A DNA stretch of 64,000 bases from CAKZNE01 sp040222435 (GCA_965212245.1 OZ243107.1:3472001-3536000); one strand, 5' to 3'; shown: positions 18,035 through 26,869, counted from the first letter of the stretch. The notes: generated from the letters alone by a model not told the origin. Translations and numbers: made by a program.

Positions 18035-18179
18035 CTATATTATGTAAGTCAGTTTATCATAGTAGTATTTACCCCACTGACTCAAAATAGATAATAGACT
18101 TCAAAGCAGAGTAGTTAATACTGATTATCTATTTCCCTAAAAGTGACGCATGGATTAACCCTCCATGCGTTTTTTTATT
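18035..18179 (+). ncRNA. Candidate small RNA, tandem unit 2
   Basis: Contains a GTCAGT / ACTGAC hairpin with TAGTAGT in its loop, then box GATTATCTATTTCCCT (18123-18138), 7 bases, and a terminator ACGCATGG / CCATGCGT with seven Ts. An upstream AAATAGATAAT (18085-18095) is perfectly complementary to ATTATCTATTT inside the box (18124-18134), so the box can be either masked or exposed, as in regulatory RNAs. No convincing ORF covers it. Confidence 0.55.
18146..18179 (+). terminator. Terminator hairpin of unit 2
   Basis: Stem ACGCATGG (18146-18153) with CCATGCGT (18163-18170), loop ATTAACCCT, then TTTTTTTATTT. The T-run fixes the direction as the plus strand. Confidence 0.85.
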
Positions 18180-18250
18180 TAAAAACATTCTTTTGATATT
18201 CAAACAGTTCAGGGTAAACTTAAAATTTCGATCCTTTTTTAGGAATTTTC

Positions 18251-18277
18251 TGTCCCTTTTATATTACAACTTTCGTA
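18251..18277 (+). promoter_or_regulatory. Shared upstream element, unit 3
   Basis: Third copy of the 27-bp element with blocks TGTCCCTTT and ACTTTCGTA, 119 bp before the start of the unit 3 box. Confidence 0.45.
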
Positions 18278-18427
18278 AAGATATATAAGAGGGAGGAGTA
18301 GCTAACCTCATCTACCTGGTAGTACCTCTTCATAGATAGATACTCGTTAAATAAAAGGACAAAATAGCAGATTATCTATTTCCCTAAATGAACGCATGAA
18401 GATTAACCCCTTCATGCGTTTCTTCTT
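18278..18427 (+). ncRNA. Candidate small RNA, tandem unit 3
   Basis: Carries an AAGAGG / CCTCTT stem enclosing a GTAGTA loop (18319-18324), the box GATTATCTATTTCCCT (18370-18385, identical to unit 2) and the terminator ACGCATGAAG / CTTCATGCGT. The stem differs from unit 2 by paired changes while the ATTAACCC loop is kept, which is the mark of selected RNA structure. It runs head-on into the end of the ABC exporter gene. Confidence 0.55.
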
Positions 18428-18430
18428 TTA
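18392..18430 (+). terminator. Terminator hairpin of unit 3
   Basis: Stem ACGCATGAAG (18392-18401) with CTTCATGCGT (18410-18419), loop ATTAACCC, then TTCTTCTTTT. It ends at the convergent ABC gene stop and may overlap it. Confidence 0.75.
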
Positions 18431-20266
18431 TACATATCCCTGAGCCTGTAACTTAAATAGTGCGGCATATTTACCCTTTTTCTCCAACAGCTCATCGTGG
18501 CTGCCCAATTCTCTCATCTCTCCATTTTCAAGAAATAAAATACGGTCCGCCATTCGTACTGTACTAAAGCGATGACTTATAAGAACGGCCGTTCGGCCTT
18601 CTATCAATTCCGAAAAACGCAGAAAGACCTCATTTTCGGCCCGCGCATCCAAAGCACTGGTGGGTTCATCCAGTATCATAAGTTGTGACTCACCCATATA
18701 AGCACGGGCCAGAGCTATTTTTTGCCATTCACCACCACTGAGATCCACACCTCCCTGAAAACGCTTTCCCAGAACCTGGTTATAGCCTCCGGGTAGTTTA
18801 TCAATTACTGAATCGGCCAGGCTTTTTCGTGCACTACTTTCTATTTGTTCCTGCTCCTGTAATCTTTTGATCTGGCCAATGGCAATGTTCTCATTGGCCT
18901 GCATCTGAAATTTTACATAATCCTGAAAAATAATACTCACGTTTTGACGAAGGTCAGCCAGATCGTATTCACGCATGTCTACGCCATCTAGTAGAATTCG
19001 CCCCTCGGTAGGCTCATACAAACGTGCCAATAATTTAACCAGGGTGGTTTTACCAGCCCCGTTCTCTCCCACCAAAGCCAACTTTTCACCGGCATCCAAG
19101 TGAAAGCTCAGGTTGTGTAAAGAATAACGTTCGCTACCAGGGTATTTAAAACTGACCTTTTCAAAAGTAAATCCTTTGCGTATGGGCTGCGGCACCTTGG
19201 TTTGACTAATAGCAGGATTAATAGTGGGTTTAAGCTCAAAAAAATCAAAAAGATCCTGTAAGTAAAGAGCACTTTCTGCTATTTGGCTAAAACGGTTCAT
19301 AATATTCTGAAGCATATTACGCATCTGTAAAAACGAACCGGCCAGGAAAGTGAGCTTACCTACGGTAATATCACCCTGTACGGTATCTATAATAATATAT
19401 ACATAAGCTCCATAATACGCTACGGTACCAATGGCCGTAAGTAAACTGCCCCAAAAAGCACGGCTGGAGGCCAGCTTTTTATTGGCGTGGTAATATTCAT
19501 CAGCCAGCTTTTTAAAGCGCTGTGAGATAAAATCCTGTAAACCAAAAATTTTGATCTCCTTAGCCGTCTCATCACTGGCTCCGATGTACCGAAGGTAATC
19601 CAGCTCTCTTCGCTGGGGTGTCCAGCTTCGGGTTAGGCTGTAGGTGCGTTCACTAAAAGTAGTTTCTCCTAAAAAGGATGGAATAATGGCTATAAACAGA
19701 ATAAGGATCAACAAGGGTTTAAAGGCAATGAGCCCTACAGAGAAAAAGATTATGGTAATAACATCCTGGAGCTGTGCCAGGGTTTGACTCATTAATACTG
19801 TTCTGCTGGTAGTCTGTCTACGGGCGCGTTCCAGTTTATCGTAAAATGTACTGTCTTCAAACTGATACAAGTCAAGTGTGGCAGCATGATGAATAAGTTT
19901 AACGGATGTTTCATTACTGAAAAGATCACCTAAAAGACTATCCAACAAGGTTATACCTCGGTTCATGATATCACTGAGCAAAGCTAGGCCAAATTCAAAG
20001 CCCAGGTACAGCCAGATCATCTGATAGTCAGGGTTGGGCTGCTCCATTTGATAAATAACCTCATCAATAATGAGTTTACCCACCCACAACATAATTACCG
20101 GAACAGCAGCCTTAATAACACGCAGAAATACATTTCCGAGGGTCATCCAGCGGCTGGTTTCCCATATCATTCTGAAAAAACGGGGGAGATTTTGAAAAGC
20201 GCTTACCCGCTCTTTTAAACTTACTTTAGAATCACGAGGTTCAAAGGGATTTCTGAAAACAGCCAT
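18428..20266 (-). CDS. ABC exporter, fused permease-ATPase
   Basis: A 612-residue half-transporter of the MsbA/lipid-multidrug exporter type, working as a dimer in the inner membrane. The N-terminal 340 residues form about six membrane helices. The nucleotide-binding domain has GENGAGKTTL (Walker A, near residue 400), DLSGGEWQKIALARAY (signature, near 507), LMILDEPTSALD (Walker B, near 532) and the switch histidine in VLISHRFSTV. The substrate is unknown. A TACCTTTG box ends 4 bp before the start codon. Confidence 0.92.
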   Translation of the reverse strand: MAVFRNPFEPRDSKVSLKERVSAFQNLPRFFRMIWETSRWMTLGNVFLRVIKAAVPVIMLWVGKLIIDEVIYQMEQPNPDYQMIWLYLGFEFGLALLSDIMNRGITLLDSLLGDLFSNETSVKLIHHAATLDLYQFEDSTFYDKLERARRQTTSRTVLMSQTLAQLQDVITIIFFSVGLIAFKPLLILILFIAIIPSFLGETTFSERTYSLTRSWTPQRRELDYLRYIGASDETAKEIKIFGLQDFISQRFKKLADEYYHANKKLASSRAFWGSLLTAIGTVAYYGAYVYIIIDTVQGDITVGKLTFLAGSFLQMRNMLQNIMNRFSQIAESALYLQDLFDFFELKPTINPAISQTKVPQPIRKGFTFEKVSFKYPGSERYSLHNLSFHLDAGEKLALVGENGAGKTTLVKLLARLYEPTEGRILLDGVDMREYDLADLRQNVSIIFQDYVKFQMQANENIAIGQIKRLQEQEQIESSARKSLADSVIDKLPGGYNQVLGKRFQGGVDLSGGEWQKIALARAYMGESQLMILDEPTSALDARAENEVFLRFSELIEGRTAVLISHRFSTVRMADRILFLENGEMRELGSHDELLEKKGKYAALFKLQAQGYV

Positions 20267-20270
20267 ATTG

Positions 20271-20278
20271 CAAAGGTA
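20271..20278 (-). promoter_or_regulatory. TAnnTTTG -7 box for the ABC exporter
   Basis: The minus strand reads TACCTTTG four bases before the ATG at 20266, a leaderless arrangement. Confidence 0.35.
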
Positions 20279-20344
20279 AGCGCAAGAGACTAGTTGTAGT
20301 ATTTACAAAGCCTATGTAGTAAACTACATTTATAAATAAGCAGA

Positions 20345-20899
20345 TTACTCTACCCTTATACCTTTGAGTTTACGCCTTTCGGTATCATCTTCAAAACGCA
20401 GACTTTTATCAATAAGAAGCACCGCGTCCTCACCTTCCACCAGTCGCCACTTTTTACCTTCAAAACGTACAAATATTCCACCTTTTTCACGTGCAATCGC
20501 CAATTGATAACGGTCTTTAGTATTTCTCCTCTGATTCTCTCCTGTACGGCTGTTCTTTTCAAAAAGTAAGTAAGTACTCTCCCCTTCCTCAAAGTACACC
20601 TTCAGCACATTATCATTGTAAGGTTTGGCCACACATGGTGTAAGTTTAGGAATTTCTATAAAGTAGCGGTAAATACCATCTACAAATTCAACCTTGCCGG
20701 CTTTAATAGAGTTATCTTTTGTGGATGAGCTGTAAGTTAATACAATGCGGGCATCATTATAATATTGCAGTCGTTCCAGATCACTAGCCTGCTTTTGCTC
20801 AATACGGCTGCGCAAACCCTGGGTAAATACTTCTTTGGAGCAAGCGGTGCTCATAATTATTACTCCACTTATAAGGGCTATATACTTTAATGCTTTCAT
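20345..20899 (-). CDS. Hypothetical lipoprotein
   Basis: A 184-residue lipoprotein: signal MKALKYIALISGVIIMSTACS with the lipobox STAC. The mature part is rich in beta-strand patterns (ARIVLTYSSSTKD, GKVEFVDGIYRYFIEIPK, KVYFEEGESTYLLFEKN) and ends in basic residues. No family is recognised. It precedes the ABC exporter on the same strand by 78 bp, but the exporter has its own promoter box, so co-transcription is uncertain. Confidence 0.65.
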   Translation of the reverse strand: MKALKYIALISGVIIMSTACSKEVFTQGLRSRIEQKQASDLERLQYYNDARIVLTYSSSTKDNSIKAGKVEFVDGIYRYFIEIPKLTPCVAKPYNDNVLKVYFEEGESTYLLFEKNSRTGENQRRNTKDRYQLAIAREKGGIFVRFEGKKWRLVEGEDAVLLIDKSLRFEDDTERRKLKGIRVE

Positions 20900-21063
20900 G
20901 GTGTTCAGTCTTAATGCCAGGGCACCAAAAATAAAACTTCAGAAAAGTGAAATCCCAAGCAGCTTAAAAGCTTATTCACAAATGAATGTTAGATGGACAA
21001 CTCTACGTTAACAAAGCCTGAAATATCCCAAATAAAGTATTTTAAGTACTTGATAACGAAATA

Positions 21064-21088
21064 AAAAACCTTAAAAATTAAGGTTTTT
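21064..21088. terminator. Palindromic hairpin, possible terminator
   Basis: AAAAACCTT (21064-21072) and AAGGTTTTT (21080-21088) form a perfect 9-bp stem with a 7-base loop, 80 bp before the LruC gene start. The A/T-flanked stem could terminate transcripts on either strand. Which transcript it serves is unclear. Confidence 0.4.
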
Positions 21089-21167
21089 ATACTTTCCCCG
21101 TGCCCACTCAATAGAATAAGGTGAAAAATACCATTCATTAATGTATAACCTGAACAAACCTAACCCC

Positions 21168-22916
21168 ATGAAGAAGCTTGCCAGCCTTAGCTGTTGTTTT
21201 TCATTAGTCCTGTTTTCCTGCTCTAAAAACGGAGAGCAAAATCGTGCTATGAACCCTGAAAACGCTCAGCATTTGAGCCAACTTACAATAAACGATAACT
21301 TCAGCTGGAGCAGCAGTGCCAAAGGCAGGTTGCTGGTCAGTTTGAAGCCACTTAATAAATTGCATACCGAAAGCCAGCCTATACTGATGACTTCCGAAAA
21401 TGGAGAGATCCTTAAAAAACAATGGGTAAAAGACAACCAGGTTGAATTCTACTATTCCTTACCTCAGAACGGTAAGAAGTTATTTATTGAGTATCCCAAT
21501 ACCGGTGAAAGAATAGAGGTTACTAAAAACCAGGCTAAGGTATCATTTACTGTAGGTGATTTTAAGCTGGGTGAACGTACTTCAAACAATCCTGCCAAGC
21601 AAGCAATGACTCCAGTTAAAGGAAAAGCAAGCACCAACCTTTTGGTGAATGGAGATTTTGAAATAAATGATATTGGAATTTCCAATTACGGCCAACCCGC
21701 ATCTCCTACAGGAAAATGGCATACCCAGGCAGACAAGTTAAATTATGCTCGCCTGACTACCATTAATGGAAACCAGGTATGGCAGGCCACTGATCAAAAT
21801 CAATGGGGCATGATATTTCAAACGGCTGCTATTACACCAGGCACTCCTGTTACAGCAAATTTTCAATACAGAAGGTATGAACAAGCCAGTCAGTGGAGTT
21901 CCGATGACGTGTATGCAGACTTTATCTGGTTTGATGCCAATGGAAACTGGTTGGGTTACGTTCACATTTCCGGGCCGTCTGCCTTCAACCCCGGATTATA
22001 TACCGTAAATGATACCCGAACAGCTCCGGCCTCAGCTGCCTATGTTGAGATCTTTATCCTTGTAAAAGGCAGTGTATGGATTGACGATGTGGTTCTTACC
22101 GGTACCGCGCCAAACAATGACAGTGATGCTGATGGCATTCCTGATTCCAGTGATGATTATCCTGATGATAACACCCGGGCCTACGCCTCCTACTACCCTA
22201 CTTCAGGGTACCAAACCCTGGCTTTTGAAGACCTGTGGCCTGCCCGTGGCGATTTTGACTTTAATGACCTGGTGGTTTCCATGGACGTGGAAATGGCTGC
22301 CGATACCAGCAACAAGCTGGTAGACGCTACTTTTACCATTACGGCTGATGCCGTGGGTTCTGGATTAGCCAATGGACTGGCCATTGTACTACGTGATGCC
22401 AACGGCAATTTCCTGAATGATGATGTCATCAGCAGTGTGTCAGGTGATGCTACCGCTGATCCCGGGGTAACCAATGGCGTAATCGTTTTTGACAACATTT
22501 ACGAAGCCCAGGAATCCTTTTACATGAATAATGGTTTTGGTCCTTCCGCACCGGCCGAGGCGTTCACCTTTACGGTAACTTTTAACGCCAATGCCGGCAG
22601 CCAGATCATTGTTCCTGAAATGTATATCTTCCGAAGTGGTGAACGCGGACGGGAGATCCACCAAAAAGGATTCTCAGCAACTCCGGCAGCGGATGCTGCG
22701 CTCTTTAATACGCTGGATGATGTAAACGGAACCTACAGTACCGCCAACGGACTACCCTGGGTTATTGAGCTGGTTACCAATAATAAATCATTTCAGCATC
22801 CCCTGGAAAAAGTGGATATCCTGCAGGCCTACCCTACCTTCCAGAACTGGGCGGAAAGCGATGGACAATCCAATACCGATTGGTACCTGAACCCCGATAA
22901 TGTTCGGGTTTTCTAA
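21168..22916 (+). CDS. LruC-domain surface lipoprotein
   Basis: A 582-residue lipoprotein starting at ATG 21168 (an upstream in-frame ATG at 21141 would spoil the signal peptide). The signal is MKKLASLSCCFSLVLFSCS. Residues about 160-310 hold a carbohydrate-binding-like beta-sandwich (LLVNGDFEINDIG, then WIDDVVLTG). A calcium-binding DSDADGIPDSSDDYPDD loop follows, then the LruC domain with YYPTSGYQTLAFEDLWP and GDFDFNDLVV near the centre. LruC domains are named after a Leptospira lipoprotein, and their function is unknown. It is probably surface exposed. A terminator follows. Confidence 0.85.
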   Translation: MKKLASLSCCFSLVLFSCSKNGEQNRAMNPENAQHLSQLTINDNFSWSSSAKGRLLVSLKPLNKLHTESQPILMTSENGEILKKQWVKDNQVEFYYSLPQNGKKLFIEYPNTGERIEVTKNQAKVSFTVGDFKLGERTSNNPAKQAMTPVKGKASTNLLVNGDFEINDIGISNYGQPASPTGKWHTQADKLNYARLTTINGNQVWQATDQNQWGMIFQTAAITPGTPVTANFQYRRYEQASQWSSDDVYADFIWFDANGNWLGYVHISGPSAFNPGLYTVNDTRTAPASAAYVEIFILVKGSVWIDDVVLTGTAPNNDSDADGIPDSSDDYPDDNTRAYASYYPTSGYQTLAFEDLWPARGDFDFNDLVVSMDVEMAADTSNKLVDATFTITADAVGSGLANGLAIVLRDANGNFLNDDVISSVSGDATADPGVTNGVIVFDNIYEAQESFYMNNGFGPSAPAEAFTFTVTFNANAGSQIIVPEMYIFRSGERGREIHQKGFSATPAADAALFNTLDDVNGTYSTANGLPWVIELVTNNKSFQHPLEKVDILQAYPTFQNWAESDGQSNTDWYLNPDNVRVF

Positions 22917-22945
22917 AATATTCTAACCTGCTAAGTAAGAATTGG

Positions 22946-22980
22946 AAAAGGGCTCTCTGTACAGAGGCCCTTTTTTATTG
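22946..22980 (+). terminator. Terminator after the LruC gene
   Basis: AGGGC-(T)-CTCTG pairs with CAGAG-GCCCT around 22949-22971, followed by TTTTTT. Confidence 0.8.
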
Positions 22981-23039
22981 GGGTTAAGCTATAAGAAAAA
23001 CAATATAACAGATTTAACTGATCCCGGCTGAACAGGTAT

Positions 23040-23070
23040 AAAAAAACCCCACCATAAACGATGAGGCTTT
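23040..23070 (-). terminator. Terminator after sucC
   Basis: On the minus strand CCTCAT...GTGGGG forms a stem (with G-T pairs), followed by a run of Ts matching the A-run at 23040-23046. Confidence 0.55.
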
Positions 23071-23097
23071 TATTATAATGTACTTACTGAGGAAAAG

Positions 23098-24288
23098 TTA
23101 CCCTACCAGTTCCTTCACTTTATCAGCTGCTTCTTTCAACAGTATGGCCGAGTGTACTTCAAGACCGCTTTCGTCAATAATGGTTTTGGCTTCTTCGGCA
23201 TTAGTTCCCTGCAAACGCACAATAATAGGCACCTTAATATCCCCGATGTTCTTATAAGCATCTACAATACCCTGTGCCACACGGTCGCAGCGCACAATAC
23301 CACCAAAGATATTTACCAGGATAGCTTCCACTTTAGGATCACGCAGAATAATACGGAAAGCCGTTTCCACACGCTTAGCATCAGCCGTACCGCCTACATC
23401 CAGGAAGTTGGCCGGGTTACCCCCCGCCATCTTAATGATGTCCATGGTAGCCATAGCCAGTCCGGCACCGTTTACCATGCAGCCTACGTTACCTTCCAGG
23501 TTTACAAAGTTCAGTCCGGCATCACCAGCTTCCACATCAATAGGATCTTCTTCACGCTTGTCGCGCATTGCAGCATAATCCTTGTGGCGGAACAGTCCGT
23601 TGTCGTCCAGTGATACTTTAGCGTCCACCGCCAGAATTTTATCATCGGAAGTTTTCAGTACCGGGTTGATCTCAAAAAGAGAGGCATCAATACCATCGTA
23701 AGCCTTATACAAGCTCATTACAAACTTCACCATTTCCTTAAAAGCTTTACCGCTAAGGCCCAGGTTAAAAGCGATCTTACGCGCCTGGAACCCTTGCAAA
23801 CCTACTTTAGGATCAACCTCTTCTGTAAAGATGAGATGCGGGGTTTGATCGGCTACTGTTTCAATGTCCATTCCACCTTCGGTAGAATACATAATCATGT
23901 TACGTCCCGTACCACGGTTCAGCAGCACAGACATATAAATTTCTGAAGTTTCAGATTCACCGGGATAGTATACATCTTCGGCAATAAGTACCTGGTGCAC
24001 CTTCTTACCTTCTTTGGAAGTTTGCGGTGTAACCAGGTTCATACCTATAATTTCAGAAGCAATATTGCGAACGTCATCAAGGCTTTTGGCAAGTTTAACA
24101 CCGCCTCCTTTACCTCGCCCGCCAGCGTGAACCTGGGCTTTTATCACCCACCATTCGGTACCGGTTTGCTCGTTGAGTTTTTTGGCGGCTGCTACCGCTT
24201 CATCGGGAGTGGAGGCTACAATACCACGTTGCACACCTACCCCGTAAGAGGCTAATATTTCTTTTCCCTGATATTCGTGTAAATTCAT
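23098..24288 (-). CDS. sucC: Succinate-CoA ligase (ADP-forming) beta subunit
   Basis: The beta subunit of the TCA-cycle enzyme that makes succinate and ATP or GTP from succinyl-CoA. The 396-residue length is normal. It begins MNLHEYQGKEILASYGV, carries the ATP-grasp core (VIKAQVHAGGRGKGGGVKLA near residues 48-66), and the C-terminal GGNPANFLDVGGTADAK and NIFGGIVRCDRVAQG blocks that contact the alpha subunit and phosphohistidine. The alpha-subunit gene sucD is not adjacent. A perfect palindrome sits on its promoter. Confidence 0.97.
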   Translation of the reverse strand: MNLHEYQGKEILASYGVGVQRGIVASTPDEAVAAAKKLNEQTGTEWWVIKAQVHAGGRGKGGGVKLAKSLDDVRNIASEIIGMNLVTPQTSKEGKKVHQVLIAEDVYYPGESETSEIYMSVLLNRGTGRNMIMYSTEGGMDIETVADQTPHLIFTEEVDPKVGLQGFQARKIAFNLGLSGKAFKEMVKFVMSLYKAYDGIDASLFEINPVLKTSDDKILAVDAKVSLDDNGLFRHKDYAAMRDKREEDPIDVEAGDAGLNFVNLEGNVGCMVNGAGLAMATMDIIKMAGGNPANFLDVGGTADAKRVETAFRIILRDPKVEAILVNIFGGIVRCDRVAQGIVDAYKNIGDIKVPIIVRLQGTNAEEAKTIIDESGLEVHSAILLKEAADKVKELVG

Positions 24289-24317
24289 TCTTTCCGATTT
24301 ATGTCTAAGAAGTGCGG

Positions 24318-24325
24318 CAAAAATA
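24318..24325 (-). promoter_or_regulatory. TAnnTTTG -7 box for sucC
   Basis: The minus strand reads TATTTTTG, 29 bp before the sucC ATG. The palindrome at 24330-24346 lies just upstream of it. Confidence 0.4.
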
Positions 24326-24329
24326 GAGC

Positions 24330-24346
24330 TTAGGGTTTAACCCTAA
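24330..24346. promoter_or_regulatory. Palindromic operator candidate
   Basis: TTAGGGTT-T-AACCCTAA is a perfect inverted repeat with 8-bp arms around one base. It lies 4 bp upstream of the sucC -7 box, where RNA polymerase contacts the promoter spacer. It also lies between the divergent sucC and DUF5916 genes, so a repressor bound here could affect both. Confidence 0.4.
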
Positions 24347-24366
24347 AAATTATTTTGGGCAATCCT

Positions 24367-24374
24367 TACATTTG
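24367..24374 (+). promoter_or_regulatory. TAnnTTTG -7 box for the DUF5916 gene
   Basis: TACATTTG on the plus strand lies 74 bp before the ATG at 24449, opposite in direction to the sucC promoter. Confidence 0.35.
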
Positions 24375-24448
24375 TCGCGCTTTAAATCCAAAGCTGCTCT
24401 TTACCGGTCCTTTCAATTTATATAACTACCGGCCTAAACTCTTTATAC

Positions 24449-26854
24449 ATGCGCGTTTTCATGTTTTTTCTGTTTCTGTTAGCCTTGGGGCAATTGAGCG
24501 CACAGCAAGAGAAAAAAGTGCTGAAAGCCCGGAAAATAAAAGGTGAAATAGCAATTGATGGCAAACTGGACGACTCTCTTTGGATTAATGCACCGGTGGC
24601 TGATGACTTTATAATGCTTAACCCCGGTAATGGCGAACCTGAACCTCCAGGGCTACGTAGTGAGGTAAAAGTGGTGTATAGTGATGAAGCCCTGTACATA
24701 GGTGCTATGTTGTATGATCGCAATCCGGATAGTATCTTAAACCAGCTTACCCAACGTGATGATCATGATCAGAACACAGATTGGTTCGGAGTGTTTATAA
24801 ATCCGTTTAATGATGGCCTCAACGACTTCAACTTTATTGTAACAGCCGCAGGTGTACAAACGGATAGCCGTACCACACCTGATGGTGACGATGCCAATTG
24901 GAACAGTGTGTGGGAAAGTGCAGTTCAACTTACCGATAGTGGCTGGGTGTGTGAGATACGCATACCCTATATGGCCTTGCGCTTTCCAGAGGTGCAGCGG
25001 AAGGACTGGGGCCTTAATATGATTCGCAGTATCCGCAGGAACCGCCATCAGTATTCATGGAACTATATTAATAAGAACTCCGGTTACAGCTGGGAGTACC
25101 AGTGCGGCATTATGAGTGGAATGAGTAGTATTGAGCCCCCTGTCCGCTTGTCTTTTATGCCGTATCTCTCATCTTACTATGATAATTTTGACAGCCAGGA
25201 AACCAGTGATTTTAACGCAGGACTGGATTTGAAATACGGCATCAATGAAAGCTTTACGCTGGACATGACGGTGATTCCCGATTTTGGTCAGGTGGCTTAT
25301 GACCAGCAGTTCGTAAACCTCTCCCCTTTTGAGAACCGCTTTGATGAAAACCGTCAGTTCTTTACGGAGGGAACGGAACTCTTTACCATTGGTGATCTCT
25401 TTTATTCACGCAGAATTGGCGGTGCGCCCAAGAATATTACCGGTCAGGATCTACAGGATACTAATATTGTGGAGATCCGCCAGGAGTACACCCGTTTACT
25501 GAACGCCACCAAAATATCCGGCCGCACCAATGGTAACCTGGGCATTGGTTTTCTCAACGCCATAACGGATAATAACTATTCGGTTACGATTGATACCAGT
25601 GGCGAAGAAACCCGAACTTTATTTGAGCCGCTTACCAATTACAATGTACTGGTGCTTGATCAGCGGATCAACCGGAATTCATCCATAAGTTTTATAAATA
25701 CCAATGTACTGCGTAACGGTAGCGCTCCAGATGCTAATGTGGCCGGGTTGCTGGGTTCGGTATACAGTAAGAATGGTGTGTATAAAGTGGATGCTTCCTT
25801 AAAACGCAGCGACCGTATTTTCACCAATCTTACCCAAACCGGATACGAGGGTGCGCTCCGTTTGGGTGATACGGATGGCAACTGGCGCTGGACACTCAAT
25901 GAAAAGCTTATTACCGCGGAGTACAACATCAATGATCTTGGATTTTTGGCCCGTAACAATCAACTCCGCCATTATGGAGAGCTCCAGTATGTAACCTTCC
26001 GCCCAAGGGGTAAATTCAATAAATTGGATTTTAATGTGTACGGAGTATACAGCTCCCTGTACGAACCTTTTTCTTATGAGGAATGGTATGTAGGTGCTAA
26101 TACCTTTTTCCTGATGCGCAGTTTTTTTGCCTTTGGTGGTACTATTAAGGTTAATCCGGTTGCCTTCTATGATTATTATGAACCCCGTACTTTCGGACGC
26201 AAGTTTCGTAAACCTCCGGCTGTAGAGGTCTCCTCTTTTATTTCAACGGATTACCGAAAAGTATTTGCACTGGATGCTTCCGTAGCATATAAGCATCAGG
26301 ATGAATTTGAGCTGGACTTCTATGAACTTTCACTGGAACCAAGGCTACGCCTGGGCGATCATTTTTTTGCACTCGGTACCATTGAACTGGGAAAGACAAG
26401 TAATGACCGCGGTTACGCTTCCGGCAGTGGTAACGAGATCTATTTTGGACAGCGGGATATCCGTACCATTACCAACGCCCTGAATGCCAAGTATGTGTTT
26501 AACCCACGCCTTTCGGTCAATATGGTTTTACGCCATTTCTGGACGGGTATAGATTACCAGGATTTTTACTTATTGAAGCACGATGGAACTCTGGACGAAA
26601 GTGATATAAGGGCTGCTAATGACATTAATTTCAACACCTTTAACCTGGATCTCAAAATGTCATGGTGGTTTGCACCCGGCAGTGAAATGGTAATTTTATA
26701 CCGCAATGTAATTGCCGGCACCGGTAATATGGTTCAGCCAAACTATTTGGAAAACCTTAATACTGTACTAAATTCGCCTATGCAAAATAATATCTCCATC
26801 CGCCTGACGTATTTCCTGGATTACAATTCACTTCGCAAAGGTTTTGGTTTTTGA
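24449..26854 (+). CDS. DUF5916 protein with CBM9-like N-terminus
   Basis: An 801-residue exported protein: signal peptide MRVFMFFLFLLALGQLSAQ, then a carbohydrate-binding CBM9-like domain (KIKGEIAIDGKLDDSLWINA near residues 30-49, LYIGAMLYDRNPD near 90), followed by the long DUF5916 region, whose alternating strands and aromatic end suggest an outer-membrane barrel. The family is common in Bacteroidota and its function is unknown. Its last 162 bases are part of a 177-bp direct repeat, so the gene end has a second copy 1792 bp downstream. This copy ends in KGFGF, the other in KGFSL. Confidence 0.85.
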   Translation: MRVFMFFLFLLALGQLSAQQEKKVLKARKIKGEIAIDGKLDDSLWINAPVADDFIMLNPGNGEPEPPGLRSEVKVVYSDEALYIGAMLYDRNPDSILNQLTQRDDHDQNTDWFGVFINPFNDGLNDFNFIVTAAGVQTDSRTTPDGDDANWNSVWESAVQLTDSGWVCEIRIPYMALRFPEVQRKDWGLNMIRSIRRNRHQYSWNYINKNSGYSWEYQCGIMSGMSSIEPPVRLSFMPYLSSYYDNFDSQETSDFNAGLDLKYGINESFTLDMTVIPDFGQVAYDQQFVNLSPFENRFDENRQFFTEGTELFTIGDLFYSRRIGGAPKNITGQDLQDTNIVEIRQEYTRLLNATKISGRTNGNLGIGFLNAITDNNYSVTIDTSGEETRTLFEPLTNYNVLVLDQRINRNSSISFINTNVLRNGSAPDANVAGLLGSVYSKNGVYKVDASLKRSDRIFTNLTQTGYEGALRLGDTDGNWRWTLNEKLITAEYNINDLGFLARNNQLRHYGELQYVTFRPRGKFNKLDFNVYGVYSSLYEPFSYEEWYVGANTFFLMRSFFAFGGTIKVNPVAFYDYYEPRTFGRKFRKPPAVEVSSFISTDYRKVFALDASVAYKHQDEFELDFYELSLEPRLRLGDHFFALGTIELGKTSNDRGYASGSGNEIYFGQRDIRTITNALNAKYVFNPRLSVNMVLRHFWTGIDYQDFYLLKHDGTLDESDIRAANDINFNTFNLDLKMSWWFAPGSEMVILYRNVIAGTGNMVQPNYLENLNTVLNSPMQNNISIRLTYFLDYNSLRKGFGF

Positions 26855-26869
26855 TACAAGCGCAGGGCA
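26693..26869 (+). repeat. 177-bp direct repeat, copy A
   Basis: Covers the last codons of the DUF5916 gene and the following bases ATACAAGCGCAGGGCA. It matches copy B at 28485-28661 without gaps at about 171 of 177 positions. In copy A the ATG that starts the LolD-like gene in copy B has become TTG, and that frame meets a stop after ten codons. Confidence 0.95.

Noticed and set aside
17605..18427. tRNA or 6S RNA in the large gap
   Set aside because: No cloverleaf, no GTTCGAATC-like arm and no long 6S-type bulged helix were found.
22193..22498. 101-codon antisense frame in the LruC gene
   Set aside because: Shadow of a GC-richer coding region; its serine/threonine-rich composition is typical of antisense frames.
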